In this document: piece after piece, positions 17,232-26,341 of the stretch
Position numbering within the stretch: position 1 is the stretch's first letter
Layout: each line of letters opens with the position of its first letter
NCBI GenBank assembly: GCA_002726535.1
Contig: PBTG01000078.1
Span: forward strand, 1-36,491
Reading direction: 5' to 3'
Origin: Myxococcales bacterium
GTDB lineage: Bacteria; Myxococcota_A; UBA9042
Length of the DNA: 36,491 bases
Program-made: the position numbers and the translations under genes
Notes under the pieces: model-generated
Told to the model about the DNA's origin: nothing
What the model saw: only the letters and a program-made list of their open reading frames with translations
The model's database searches: none

Positions 17232-18443
17232 ATGACATCTCCTCATGACCAGGTAGAGCCGACGCCCCTGACTTGGGTGGAGATCTCCGAACGAGCGTTG
17301 ATGGCCAACGCTCGTCTGCTACAAAAGGTCGCCGCAGGCTCAAAGCGCTCGCCGATTACCTGCGTCATGGTCAAAGGTAACGGCTATGGCCATGGGCTGA
17401 TTGAAGCCAGCCGCTGCTTCGTGAAAGCCGGTATCGATTGGCTCGGAGTCGCTGATATTCGTGAAGCGCAGAGTTTACGCAGCGCCGGCGTCCAAGCGCC
17501 TTTGTACGCTGTGTGCCATGTCGCCCCAAATCAAGTACATGCGGCTGTGAAACTGGGTCTCAAACTTACCGTCTATGACGCCCAAACTGTTCAAGCAGCC
17601 TCCCGAGCAGTTCACGACCTCGGGCGTCCCTGTCATCTTCATCTGAAGCTCGAGACCGGTACCAACCGGCAAGGTCTTCGGCACGACCAAGCGCTTCAAT
17701 TGGCTCAAGAGATCCTCGACACCCCAGGGCTCGTCTTAGAGGGTCTCAGCACACATTTTGCTGACATCGAAGACACAACCGATCACGGGTTCGCCAAACA
17801 ACAATTGGCGCGCTTTCAAGCTGGGCTCAATGCCCTGCGAGACTTGATGAGCAGCAAAGGCGAAGATCCAAACCAACTGATGGCTCACGCATCGAACAGC
17901 GCCGCCGTGATGTTGTGGCCTGAGGTCTCGCTAGACATGGTCCGTTTTGGCATCGCTGCCTATGGGATGTGGCCAAGCAAAGAGACCTTCTTGAGCGCGC
18001 AACAGCTCGGCAGGCGCCCCCTAGATCTGCAGCCTGCGATGACATGGAAGACAGTCGTCGCTCAGGTCCGCGAGGTCCCAAGCGGTGAATGGGTCGGCTA
18101 CGGCCGAACCTTTCAAGCGCTGCGGGACAGTAAGATCGCCATCTTACCGATTGGCTATTACGACGGATACGATCGACGCTTTTCCAGTCGCTCTCAGGTC
18201 CTCATCGGTGGTCACAAAGCTCCCATAGCCGGTCGAGTTGCGATGAACATGGTGGCCGTCGATGTCACCGACAACCCCACTGTCACCCAAGGTGATGAGG
18301 TTGTGTTACTGGGCTCTCAACAGGCGCCAGATGGCAGCGTCTCCGCGCTCCACGCCGAACAATTGGCCCGTTGGATCGGCACCATTAACTACGAAGTCGT
18401 CACCCGCATCAACGATCGCATCGATCGTGTTTTGAAGGATTAA
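17232..18443 (+). CDS. alr: Alanine racemase
   Basis: VEISERALMANARLLQKV, CVMVKGNGYGHG (PLP lysine motif), HLKLETGTNRQGL, HASNSAAVML, VRFGIAAYGMWP, GYGRTF, LPIGYYDGYDR, VAMNMVAVDVTD. Start at 17232 has AGGAG upstream. Confidence 0.94.
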   Translation: MTSPHDQVEPTPLTWVEISERALMANARLLQKVAAGSKRSPITCVMVKGNGYGHGLIEASRCFVKAGIDWLGVADIREAQSLRSAGVQAPLYAVCHVAPNQVHAAVKLGLKLTVYDAQTVQAASRAVHDLGRPCHLHLKLETGTNRQGLRHDQALQLAQEILDTPGLVLEGLSTHFADIEDTTDHGFAKQQLARFQAGLNALRDLMSSKGEDPNQLMAHASNSAAVMLWPEVSLDMVRFGIAAYGMWPSKETFLSAQQLGRRPLDLQPAMTWKTVVAQVREVPSGEWVGYGRTFQALRDSKIAILPIGYYDGYDRRFSSRSQVLIGGHKAPIAGRVAMNMVAVDVTDNPTVTQGDEVVLLGSQQAPDGSVSALHAEQLARWIGTINYEVVTRINDRIDRVLKD

Positions 18444-18530
18444 ATCGACGACCAACGTGTTATGACCATGCGGATGCTGTCGCGCTCGAGTGAACATCGT
18501 CTTTATCGGTGAGACTGAGGAGAACACCTG

Positions 18531-19391
18531 TTGCCCCACAAAAGACCCACCTTCGGTATGGGAGCCTTTGTCCTGGCGCGTTTTGAACTCGCTAGACAAC
18601 TCCGCGTGCCCTATTCGTGGCTGTCTTTGGTCATGGTGGGGTTGATCTCAGCTCTGATTGGAAAATGGCTCGGAAAACAATCTCAAACTGCCCACGACTG
18701 GGTGGTTTCAGCAGACAGTGCCAAAATCGCGGACCTTGAATTCTGGGGCAGCGCCTCTGTGACAGTCGAAGCGATGATGGAGTTGTTGAGAGTGCATCCA
18801 CCCCTGTTGTTAGGGCTCTTCGCCGGTTCTTTGATGATGGTCCCTGGCCTAGCTTTGACCTTTGGATACGACCAAATCGCCTCAGATATCCAAACGCGGC
18901 ACGCTCGGTTCTTATTGGTCCGACTTAGCCGAGTGGAAATGTATTTGGGCAAAACACTCGCGGCGTTCGGGCTCTTGGTCATCGCAGTTACCGTAGCGCT
19001 TGGACTCGCCGGCGGAGTCTACCTGGCCACGGCAACGACCGACACCGGCAGCGATGCGCTGCTCTATTTGCTGCGAATCTGGGCCACCACTGTGGTCGCG
19101 ACAATTCCTTACGTGACCTTTTTGGGACTGCTCAACGCGCTCTGTGGTCGCGGTTGGTTGAGCTTAATGCTGTGCTTTGTGTTGTGGTCTGGGTTGTGGA
19201 TCCTTGGCGGTATTTCTAGCGCGATGGATTGGCCCCTCGACATCAGCTCGTGGCTCTTTCCGAGCTATGCTCGCCACTTGTTGGCCAGCGATGACTGGAG
19301 TGACCAACTCAACACATGGGTCCATGGCATTACCTTTAGCATTGTGAGCCTGAGTGCTGGCCTGTGGTGGTTTCGGAGGCGCGACTTATGA
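18531..19391 (+). CDS. ABC-2-type transporter permease
   Basis: About 6 TM segments; TTG start preceded by GAGGAG; followed directly by an ABC ATPase with an ATGA overlap. Confidence 0.82.
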   Translation: MPHKRPTFGMGAFVLARFELARQLRVPYSWLSLVMVGLISALIGKWLGKQSQTAHDWVVSADSAKIADLEFWGSASVTVEAMMELLRVHPPLLLGLFAGSLMMVPGLALTFGYDQIASDIQTRHARFLLVRLSRVEMYLGKTLAAFGLLVIAVTVALGLAGGVYLATATTDTGSDALLYLLRIWATTVVATIPYVTFLGLLNALCGRGWLSLMLCFVLWSGLWILGGISSAMDWPLDISSWLFPSYARHLLASDDWSDQLNTWVHGITFSIVSLSAGLWWFRRRDL

Positions 19392-20326
19392 GCTTCGCGT
19401 TGTCCTTGAACGCCGTATCAAAGAGCTTCGGTGCCCTCCATGTGCTCCGTGGAGTGGATTTGCGTGTGCCGACGGGCACTGTCTTTGGTCTTGTGGGACC
19501 CAATGGTGCCGGAAAAACCACGCTCTTTTCCATCATCAGTGGATACCTACGAGCCGATCAGGGCAGCATCGAGATGTTCGGTCAGGTCATCGAAAAGGGA
19601 CGTCCACCTTCGTGGGGACGCTTTGGAATTTTACCCCAAGACGCCGCATTGTTGCCGCGATCGACAATCGCTGAGCAGTTGACGTTATACGCGATGTTAC
19701 AAGGGCTCACGGAAGACCAAGCGAAACAAGATTGCGACCGTGTACTAAGCGCCGTTCAGCTGGCTGAAGTGGCTCCTCGGAAGCCAACGACCTTGTCTCA
19801 CGGCATGCACAAACGCGTCGGTATCGCGCAAGCCTTTCTCGGCTCACCGGAGTTGGTGATTTTGGACGAGCCCACTGCGGGTCTCGATCCCAACGCCGCG
19901 CGATCGATTCGAAATTGGATCCGTGTACTGAGCGAGTCATGCACAGTGATCGTCTCGAGCCACAACCTCTCAGAGATCGAAGACCTCTGTGATGAAGTAG
20001 CGATTTTGCACCAAGGGACGATCGTTCAGCAGCACACGGTAAGCGGCGTCGTCGCCGGCGCCGCATCTTTGCTGATCCGACCTGAGCGCGAACCGACTGC
20101 CAAAGGACTGGCTGCGATCGACGCGATGCCCTTTGTCATCGGTGTCCAATGGTCATCAGAAGGCGGTCGAATCGCGGTTGAATTTAACCGCGATATGGCG
20201 GCTCCTTCCGTCGCCGCTCGAGAGTTGATCTCGTTGATGATCGAACTCGATCTGCCCTTTGTAGAGCTACAAATTGGAAAGAGCCTCGAAGAGCGCTTTA
20301 TTGAGCAAACCAATACACCCGGCTGA
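19388..20326 (+). CDS. ABC transporter ATP-binding protein
   Basis: Walker A GPNGAGKTT, signature LSHGMHKRVGIAQAFLGSPELVILDEPTAGLDP, H-loop SSHNLSEIE. ATG at 19388 overlaps the permease stop (ATGA). Confidence 0.94.
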   Translation: MSFALSLNAVSKSFGALHVLRGVDLRVPTGTVFGLVGPNGAGKTTLFSIISGYLRADQGSIEMFGQVIEKGRPPSWGRFGILPQDAALLPRSTIAEQLTLYAMLQGLTEDQAKQDCDRVLSAVQLAEVAPRKPTTLSHGMHKRVGIAQAFLGSPELVILDEPTAGLDPNAARSIRNWIRVLSESCTVIVSSHNLSEIEDLCDEVAILHQGTIVQQHTVSGVVAGAASLLIRPEREPTAKGLAAIDAMPFVIGVQWSSEGGRIAVEFNRDMAAPSVAARELISLMIELDLPFVELQIGKSLEERFIEQTNTPG

Positions 20327-20386
20327 GCGCACCTAGAGTCCCTCAAACCTGTACTCTGATGCAGCCAAATGACTAGGGACAGAGGA

Positions 20387-22987
20387 TCAACTGGCCAACT
20401 CTAAGGCCAATTCGTCACCTTCTGCCACCGCGACGATCTGACTGCCACTGGGGAAGTCACCATTGAGAATCGCCTGAGCCAATGGATTCTCTAATCGTTG
20501 TTGAATCGCCCTTTTCAGCGGTCGTGCCCCATAGATGGGATCGTATCCTTGCCGCGCTAGCACTCGTTTGGCCTGATCATCGAGATGCAAGGAGAGCTTT
20601 TTCGCTCTCAGCCGCTGAGTCAGACTCTCGAGCTGTAGATCCACGATCAGCAGCATATCTTGCTCTCGCAGGGCTTGAAAGACGACAACTTCATCGATGC
20701 GGTTGATAAATTCCGGTCGAAAATGTCCACGCAGAGCGCTTTGAACCCGCTCCTCGATCTCAGCAGCACTGGCTTTGCCTCCTTGAAGCGCCTCGGTAAT
20801 CACGTGCGCGCCGACGTTGCTCGTCATCAGGACAATGGTGTTCCGAAAATCAACTTCTCTACCTTGGGCATCCGTTAAGCGACCCTCATCGAGGACTTGA
20901 AGCAAGACATTGAGCACGTCTGGATGGGCCTTCTCTAGTTCATCGAAGAGCACCACAGAATACGGTCTACGGCGTACGGCCTCAGTGAGTTGGCCTCCCT
21001 CTTCATGGCCAACGTATCCAGGAGGAGCCCCAATGAGGCGAGCAACCGAGTGCTTTTCCATGTACTCACTCATATCAATGCGAACCATGGCGCGCTCGTC
21101 ATCGAAGATGAACTCGGTGAGCGCCTTGACCAACTCGGTCTTACCGACACCGGTCGGCCCCAAGAATATAAAGGACCCCATCGGTCGATCGGGATCTTGT
21201 AATCCCGATCGCGAGCGACGAATGGCGTTCGCCACAGCACTAACGGCCGGCTGTTGATGAATCACTCGAGCGTTGAGGTGTTCCTCGATTCGCAAGAGCT
21301 TTTGCATTTCCGCCTCTAGCATCTTGGTCACAGGAATTCCCGTCCAAGCGGCGACAACCTCGGCGATCTCTTGTTCGCCGACCTCTTCTTGCAACATCCT
21401 CAGCTCTGACTGGTGATCGGCCAGTTGCCCCTGGAGCAGTACAATCTGGCCCTCGTGCTCTGGAATTACGCCGTAGAGCAACCGAGCAGACTCTTCATGA
21501 TCATGATTTCGCTGTGCGACCTCCAACAATCCGTTGGCCTCATCGATATGCTCTTTACGCTCTCGGATCTCATCAATGAGCTGTTTTTCCCGCTGCCAAT
21601 GAGCTTTGGCGCCAGCGGCCTCTTCTTGTAACTCGGCCACTTCGGATTCCAGAGCTTGCAGACGCTCCAAAGAGGTCTGATCGGTCTCCATTGCCAAGGC
21701 AGCGCGCTCAATCTCGAGTTGTTGAATACGGCGTTCTAGTTGATCGATCTCAGTGGGTAGGCTGTCGATCTCAATGCGCAAGCGACTCGCGGCTTCATCG
21801 ATCAAATCGATCGCTTTGTCTGGCAAAAACCGATCTGAAATGTAGCGATCGCTCAAATTTGCTGCGCTGATCAGTGCAGCGTCTTGAATGCGAACGCCAT
21901 GATGAACCTCATATTTATCCTTAAGACCTCGCAAGATACTGATCGTGTCGACGATCGATGGCTCTGTAACCAAAACCGGTTGGAAACGTCGTTCGAGCGC
22001 CGGATCTTTTTCGATGTACTGACGATATTCATCCAGTGTTGTCGCGCCCACACAACGCAACTCACCGCGTGCGAGAGCTGGCTTTAGCATGTTCGATGCA
22101 TCCATGGCGCCGTCGCCTTTGCCAGCGCCGACCAAGGTGTGCAACTCGTCGATAAACAAAATCAACTCGCCTTGGCTGTTGTTGAGTTCTTTGAGCACTG
22201 ACTTGAGGCGCTCTTCAAACTCGCCTCTGTATTTGGCGCCAGCAACCATCGAGGCGAGGTCCAATGCCAAAACTCGCTTATTTTTTAGTGTTGAGGGCAC
22301 ATCTCCACTGACGATCCGCTGCGCCAGCCCCTCTGCCATCGCCGTTTTACCCACTCCAGGCTCGCCGATGAGTACAGGATTGTTCTTGCGACGTCGTGAC
22401 AAGACCTGCATGACGCGGCGAATCTCATCATCTCTACCGATGACCGGGTCAAGTTGACCCTTGCGAGCGACAGCGGTTAAGTCGCGAGCGTAGCGCTCTA
22501 AAGATTGATAGGTCGACTCCGGCTCTTGGCTGGTGATTCGCTCGCTACCGCGTAACGTCTTCAACGTCGCCAAAAGCGGCTGTTTCCGTACGCCGGCCTC
22601 GTCCAAAATCCGTCCAGCGTCTGCACGACCTTCATCAGCGAGGGCAAGCAGCAGATGCTCGGTAGAGGTGTAGTCGTCGTTGAACAGTCCTCGATGCCGA
22701 TCGGCTTGGGCCAGAAATTCGCGAAAGCGAGCACTGGGTAGCAAATTGGACACCCCATGAACTTGCGGCAAACGTACCAATGAGCGCTCAACTGCCTCAC
22801 GTAAAGGCTCCAATGAGACTTCTAGCTTAGCGAGCAATGGACGCACGACGCCATCGACTTCGTCACTAAGTAAAGCCCCAAAGACATGCTCTGGTTCTAA
22901 GTGCTGATGATTGCGTTGCCTAGCTTGCTGCGCCGCGACAGACAGCGCTTGCTGAGCGTTGGTGGTGTATCCATCCATTTGCATCAT
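20387..22987 (-). CDS. clpB: ATP-dependent chaperone ClpB
   Basis: N domain ([33 protein letters not shown]), two AAA modules ([32 protein letters not shown]), coiled-coil middle domain, [10 protein letters not shown]. Confidence 0.97.
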   Translation of the reverse strand: MMQMDGYTTNAQQALSVAAQQARQRNHQHLEPEHVFGALLSDEVDGVVRPLLAKLEVSLEPLREAVERSLVRLPQVHGVSNLLPSARFREFLAQADRHRGLFNDDYTSTEHLLLALADEGRADAGRILDEAGVRKQPLLATLKTLRGSERITSQEPESTYQSLERYARDLTAVARKGQLDPVIGRDDEIRRVMQVLSRRRKNNPVLIGEPGVGKTAMAEGLAQRIVSGDVPSTLKNKRVLALDLASMVAGAKYRGEFEERLKSVLKELNNSQGELILFIDELHTLVGAGKGDGAMDASNMLKPALARGELRCVGATTLDEYRQYIEKDPALERRFQPVLVTEPSIVDTISILRGLKDKYEVHHGVRIQDAALISAANLSDRYISDRFLPDKAIDLIDEAASRLRIEIDSLPTEIDQLERRIQQLEIERAALAMETDQTSLERLQALESEVAELQEEAAGAKAHWQREKQLIDEIRERKEHIDEANGLLEVAQRNHDHEESARLLYGVIPEHEGQIVLLQGQLADHQSELRMLQEEVGEQEIAEVVAAWTGIPVTKMLEAEMQKLLRIEEHLNARVIHQQPAVSAVANAIRRSRSGLQDPDRPMGSFIFLGPTGVGKTELVKALTEFIFDDERAMVRIDMSEYMEKHSVARLIGAPPGYVGHEEGGQLTEAVRRRPYSVVLFDELEKAHPDVLNVLLQVLDEGRLTDAQGREVDFRNTIVLMTSNVGAHVITEALQGGKASAAEIEERVQSALRGHFRPEFINRIDEVVVFQALREQDMLLIVDLQLESLTQRLRAKKLSLHLDDQAKRVLARQGYDPIYGARPLKRAIQQRLENPLAQAILNGDFPSGSQIVAVAEGDELALELAS

Positions 22988-23000
22988 TGTCTCCCACTGA

Positions 23001-23044
23001 ACTCACGAAGCGCCGTGAGTCGCGAGACTTCGCCTCAACGAAGT
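23001..23044 (-). promoter_or_regulatory. Two adjacent inverted repeats in the clpB leader
   Basis: ACTCACG-N6-CGTGAGT (23001-23020) and ACTTCG-CCTCAA-CGAAGT (23027-23044), just upstream of the clpB start. A TTGACA -35-like hexamer is on the minus strand at 23084-23089; no convincing -10 was seen. Confidence 0.4.
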
Positions 23045-23105
23045 GCTCGCATGTGTGAGATACGCAAGGATGGATTGGGACTCTGTCAAGCAGACGAGCC
23101 CTCAT

Positions 23106-23708
23106 CTACCAGCCGTCATTGTCTTCGAATTGCCGCCGGTCACCGCCGCCACGACCGCCACGACCGCCGCGACCGTCCCGACCACCACGACCGCCACGAC
23201 CGCCACGGCCACCACGGTCAGCATAGTCGTCATGACGCTGATCTCGCTCTTTGCCTCGCCGGCGTTCGCGACGACGACGATCGTCTCGTTCAAACATCGA
23301 AGGCTCTGGGGGGGGCTGTCCATAACTGGAAGGACCACGTCCAGGGCCTCCGCGGCCTCCTTGAGATTCGCCACGGCCGGAAAAGTTCGGCCGAGAGCGT
23401 CCAGCACCCCCACGAAAATCATCTGAGCCGCTATGGCGTGGCCGTTGCTCACGACCTCCAGCTCTTTCCCGAGCGAGATCGACCTTCAAACGGCGCCCAT
23501 CGACTTCTTTGCCATCCATGGCTGATTGCGCGGATGCGGCCTCTTCGATCGTCTCGAAAGTCACGAAGCCAAAACCTCTCGACCGTCCTGTTTCGCGATC
23601 GGTCATTACTTTTGCGTCCGTTACGACACCAAACTCACTGAAGGCTTGTCGCAGTCCGTCATCGGAAGTCGACCAACTGATTCCTCCAACAAAAAGTCTC
23701 TTACTCAT
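23106..23708 (-). CDS. RRM-type RNA-binding protein with C-terminal RGG tract
   Basis: RNP motifs KRLFVGGISW and RSRGFGFVTFE; C-terminal DRGGRGGRGGRGGRDGRGGRGGRGGGDRRQFEDNDGW. Confidence 0.93.
   Translation of the reverse strand: MSKRLFVGGISWSTSDDGLRQAFSEFGVVTDAKVMTDRETGRSRGFGFVTFETIEEAASAQSAMDGKEVDGRRLKVDLARERAGGREQRPRHSGSDDFRGGAGRSRPNFSGRGESQGGRGGPGRGPSSYGQPPPEPSMFERDDRRRRERRRGKERDQRHDDYADRGGRGGRGGRGGRDGRGGRGGRGGGDRRQFEDNDGW
23131..23220 (-). repeat. 9-bp tandem repeats encoding the RGG box
   Basis: Plus-strand CGACCGCCA-type units repeated about eight times, e.g. CGACCGCCACGACCGCCGCGACCGTCC, encoding (G/D)GR. Confidence 0.85.
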
Positions 23709-23900
23709 CTCCTACCCAGACGGGGCCTCGCTAATGGACCTCTCCAAAGGGGTGACAACGCATCACCCAAGTTTCGGCTTTCATCGGCTGGAGTTGATTC
23801 GTCGCGTGCGTCGCGCGGCGCCCTCCACCTCTACTTGATTGTCTCGCAATTTACTCAGATGTCTATGGTCGATTGTACCGAAACCAACATAAAATACGCA

Positions 23901-23939
23901 CAAAAAAGACGAGGGCCCCTGCCGAAGCAGAGGCCCTCG
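23901..23939 (-). terminator. Intrinsic terminator downstream of pilA
   Basis: CGAGGGCCCCTGC (23910-23922), CGAA loop, GCAGAGGCCCTCG (23927-23939): 13-bp stem with one mismatch, followed on the minus strand by TCTTTTTTG. Confidence 0.9.
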
Positions 23940-23970
23940 CGTACTTTACGAACCGTAGGTTCGAGACCGA

Positions 23971-24540
23971 TTACTCAGTCTCGTTCTCACGGTAGATGGC
24001 CGGTGAGCCAACAGCGTTGCACTCGGCGTTAGTAGCGGCCGGGTCGCCACCACCAACAAGCTGGAAGGTCGAGAAGACGCTGTCACAGTCGAGGTCAGCG
24101 TTGGCCTCGGCAGTGTACATAGCGGCTTTTTTCGTACCAGCAGATGCGTAGCTGTACTGGAAGTAGTGCTGATCAGTGATCGAGAACTTCAGGGCCGACC
24201 AGGTGCTGTTGTTCCACGAGCTGAGCGACGGATCGCAACGGTCATCGCCGTCCGTGTCAGCGTTGCAGCAACCGGTACCTGTTGGAGTACTGTTAGCTGC
24301 TGCCGGGAACTGGCAGGGAACGCGGGACATGGTGCCTTTAGCAGTACGCGGCGTCGTGTAGTACGTCGTCGAGCCCTTTTTGATCATGTCCAACATTTCG
24401 TTGGCCTCAGCCGTTTTGGCTGCACGCATGTACTTGGTGAACTGTGGAACTGCGACCACCGCGAGAATAGCGATGATGGCAACAACAATCATGAGCTCGA
24501 TAAGGGTAAATCCTTTCGACTCGCGAAGATTCTTAAACAT
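23971..24540 (-). CDS. pilA: Type IV pilin
   Basis: Class III signal/N-terminal helix MFKNLRESKGFTLIELMIVVAIIAILAVVAVPQFTKYMRAAKTAEA; AGGAGG 7 nt upstream of the ATG at 24540. Confidence 0.95.
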   Translation of the reverse strand: MFKNLRESKGFTLIELMIVVAIIAILAVVAVPQFTKYMRAAKTAEANEMLDMIKKGSTTYYTTPRTAKGTMSRVPCQFPAAANSTPTGTGCCNADTDGDDRCDPSLSSWNNSTWSALKFSITDQHYFQYSYASAGTKKAAMYTAEANADLDCDSVFSTFQLVGGGDPAATNAECNAVGSPAIYRENETE

Positions 24541-24632
24541 GGTTTTTCCTCCTAACACGCCAAGTTGGTTATCGGCGAATCCTTAACTAAGTTTGGACGC
24601 CGATTGGTGACGTGCCTCGGGTCAGCAATAGT

Positions 24633-24648
24633 GCACAGGCGATGCCAA
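24633..24648 (-). promoter_or_regulatory. Candidate sigma54 (-24/-12) promoter of pilA
   Basis: Minus strand TTGGCATCGCCTGTGC: GG-N10-GC spacing with a TTGGCA -24 box; ~90 nt upstream of the pilA ATG, in the gap between pilR and pilA. Confidence 0.65.
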
Positions 24649-24826
24649 CCTTGATTTAATTTTTATAACTTTATGAAAATAATGATGATTAATATTTTCA
24701 TCTTCTGTGCCGATCTTTCAACAAGTGACCATTTACGTCGATCTTGTCAATCTTGGGTGACAAAGATCGTCACTTGCGACGGAAAATGTCAGCGACAAGG
24801 GCGCAGTCGATCGAATCGACCCCAGA

Positions 24827-26269
24827 TTACTCATTCAACTTACTCAATTTATAACGGAACTGGCGAAAACTTAGGCCGACACGAGCGGCTGCGTCGGTTT
24901 TGTTTTGCGAGGTGTGATCGAGAGCGCTTTGCAACACTGCGCGCTCCACATCCGACAATAAGGTTTCAAGCTCAACGTTGTGACCGGCTTGGGAAAGCCA
25001 GTGATCAATCCCTTGAGCAAATTGTTCGGTGAGAGACTCTGGCGACAACTCACTCGTAGCGAGGCCAGTGCTCTCAACTGTCACGGGCTGAAAAACCCCC
25101 GAGGACCCTGGGTCAGGTAAATAAGTCGCCGTGACGATAGACTCAGTCTCAAGCGCGACCGCCCTTTCGATGATGTTCTCTAGCTCACGGACGTTGCCGG
25201 CATAGCTCAATTGCTTGAGAACGCGCACAGCCTGATCATCAAATCCTTGCAGCTGTCTGCCCATACGTCGATTCATGCGTTCGAGAAAGTGCTCGGCTAA
25301 TGGGGCGATGTCTTCTTTGCGGTCTCGAAGAGCTGGCAGACGAATCTCGATGACGTTTAAGCGGTAATACAAATCCGCGCGGAAAGTCCCGGACTGGATG
25401 GCTTTACGCAAATCTTTGTGAGTCGCGGCGACGACGCGCACATCGATCTCAACCTCATCGGTGCTCCCGACAGGGGTGATCACCCTTTCCTGAAGGACAC
25501 GCAGCAGTTTGACCTGGAGGTTGAGCGACAGTTCGCCGATCTCATCGAGAAACAACGTACCGCCATGAGCCGCCTCAAAGAGACCTTTCTTGTCTTTCGA
25601 AGCGCCTGTGAAGGCGCCTTTGACGTGACCGAATAGCTCACTTTCCATCAGTTGGTCTGGAATCGCTCCGCAGTTGATGGCCACGAAGGGTTTGGGCGCT
25701 CGTTCACTTTGATGATGCAGCATCCGAGCCACAACCTCTTTACCAGTTCCACTCTCTCCGAGTAGCAAGACGTTGGAGGGCGTAGGGGCGACCCGAGCGA
25801 TCATCCCCTCAACCTCAGCCATCGCGCTGCTGCAATAGGTCAACGAGACGGTCTGTTTACCGCTTGATTTGAGCGCTTCTCGCAGTTGAGCATTCTCACG
25901 AACGAGCGAGCCCTTTTCCATGCACTTGTCGATGACCACCCTGACAGCGTCGAGCTGGAAAGGCTTGATCACGTAATCATAGGCGCCGCGCCGCATGGCC
26001 TCTAAGGCTGTTTCAGTTGAGGAATACGCGGTCATGACAATGACTTGGGTCTCAATCCCTCGCTCTTTGATCTCGCTGAGTAAGTCCAATCCATCCATCC
26101 GTGGCATACGAATGTCAGTCAACACCACTTCAAACGAAGTCTTTTCGAGGACCTCAAGGGCTCGCAGACCGTTGCTGGCGACTTCAACGTCGTGGCCTTC
26201 CTTACGGAGAAATATGGTCAGAAATTGTCGTAGAGACAAATCGTCATCCACAATCAAAAGCTTTGCCAT
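24827..26269 (-). CDS. pilR: Sigma54-dependent response regulator, PilR-like
   Basis: Receiver (LLIVDDD, VVLTDIRMPRMDG), AAA+ domain with GESGTGKEVVARMLH and GAFTGA, C-terminal Fis-type HTH (NKTDAAARVGLSFRQFRYKLSKL); next to pilA and pilS. Confidence 0.92.
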   Translation of the reverse strand: MAKLLIVDDDLSLRQFLTIFLRKEGHDVEVASNGLRALEVLEKTSFEVVLTDIRMPRMDGLDLLSEIKERGIETQVIVMTAYSSTETALEAMRRGAYDYVIKPFQLDAVRVVIDKCMEKGSLVRENAQLREALKSSGKQTVSLTYCSSAMAEVEGMIARVAPTPSNVLLLGESGTGKEVVARMLHHQSERAPKPFVAINCGAIPDQLMESELFGHVKGAFTGASKDKKGLFEAAHGGTLFLDEIGELSLNLQVKLLRVLQERVITPVGSTDEVEIDVRVVAATHKDLRKAIQSGTFRADLYYRLNVIEIRLPALRDRKEDIAPLAEHFLERMNRRMGRQLQGFDDQAVRVLKQLSYAGNVRELENIIERAVALETESIVTATYLPDPGSSGVFQPVTVESTGLATSELSPESLTEQFAQGIDHWLSQAGHNVELETLLSDVERAVLQSALDHTSQNKTDAAARVGLSFRQFRYKLSKLNE

Positions 26270-26341
26270 TTGACCTATCTCCTGTGCCTATCTCCTCAAC
26301 CATATGTTGCCCAGTAGGCAGGGCACAAGCTCCGTACCAGA

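Noticed and set aside
20327-20386. Bidirectional terminator between the ABC ATPase and clpB
   Set aside because: Only GTCCCT...AGGGAC with a long loop and no T-tract was found; too weak to call.
22901-23641. Plus-strand ORF 22901-23641 (HDRHDRRDRPDHHDRHDRHGHHGQH)
   Set aside because: This is the antisense reading of the RGG repeats and the clpB 5' end; the minus-strand RRM gene explains the region.
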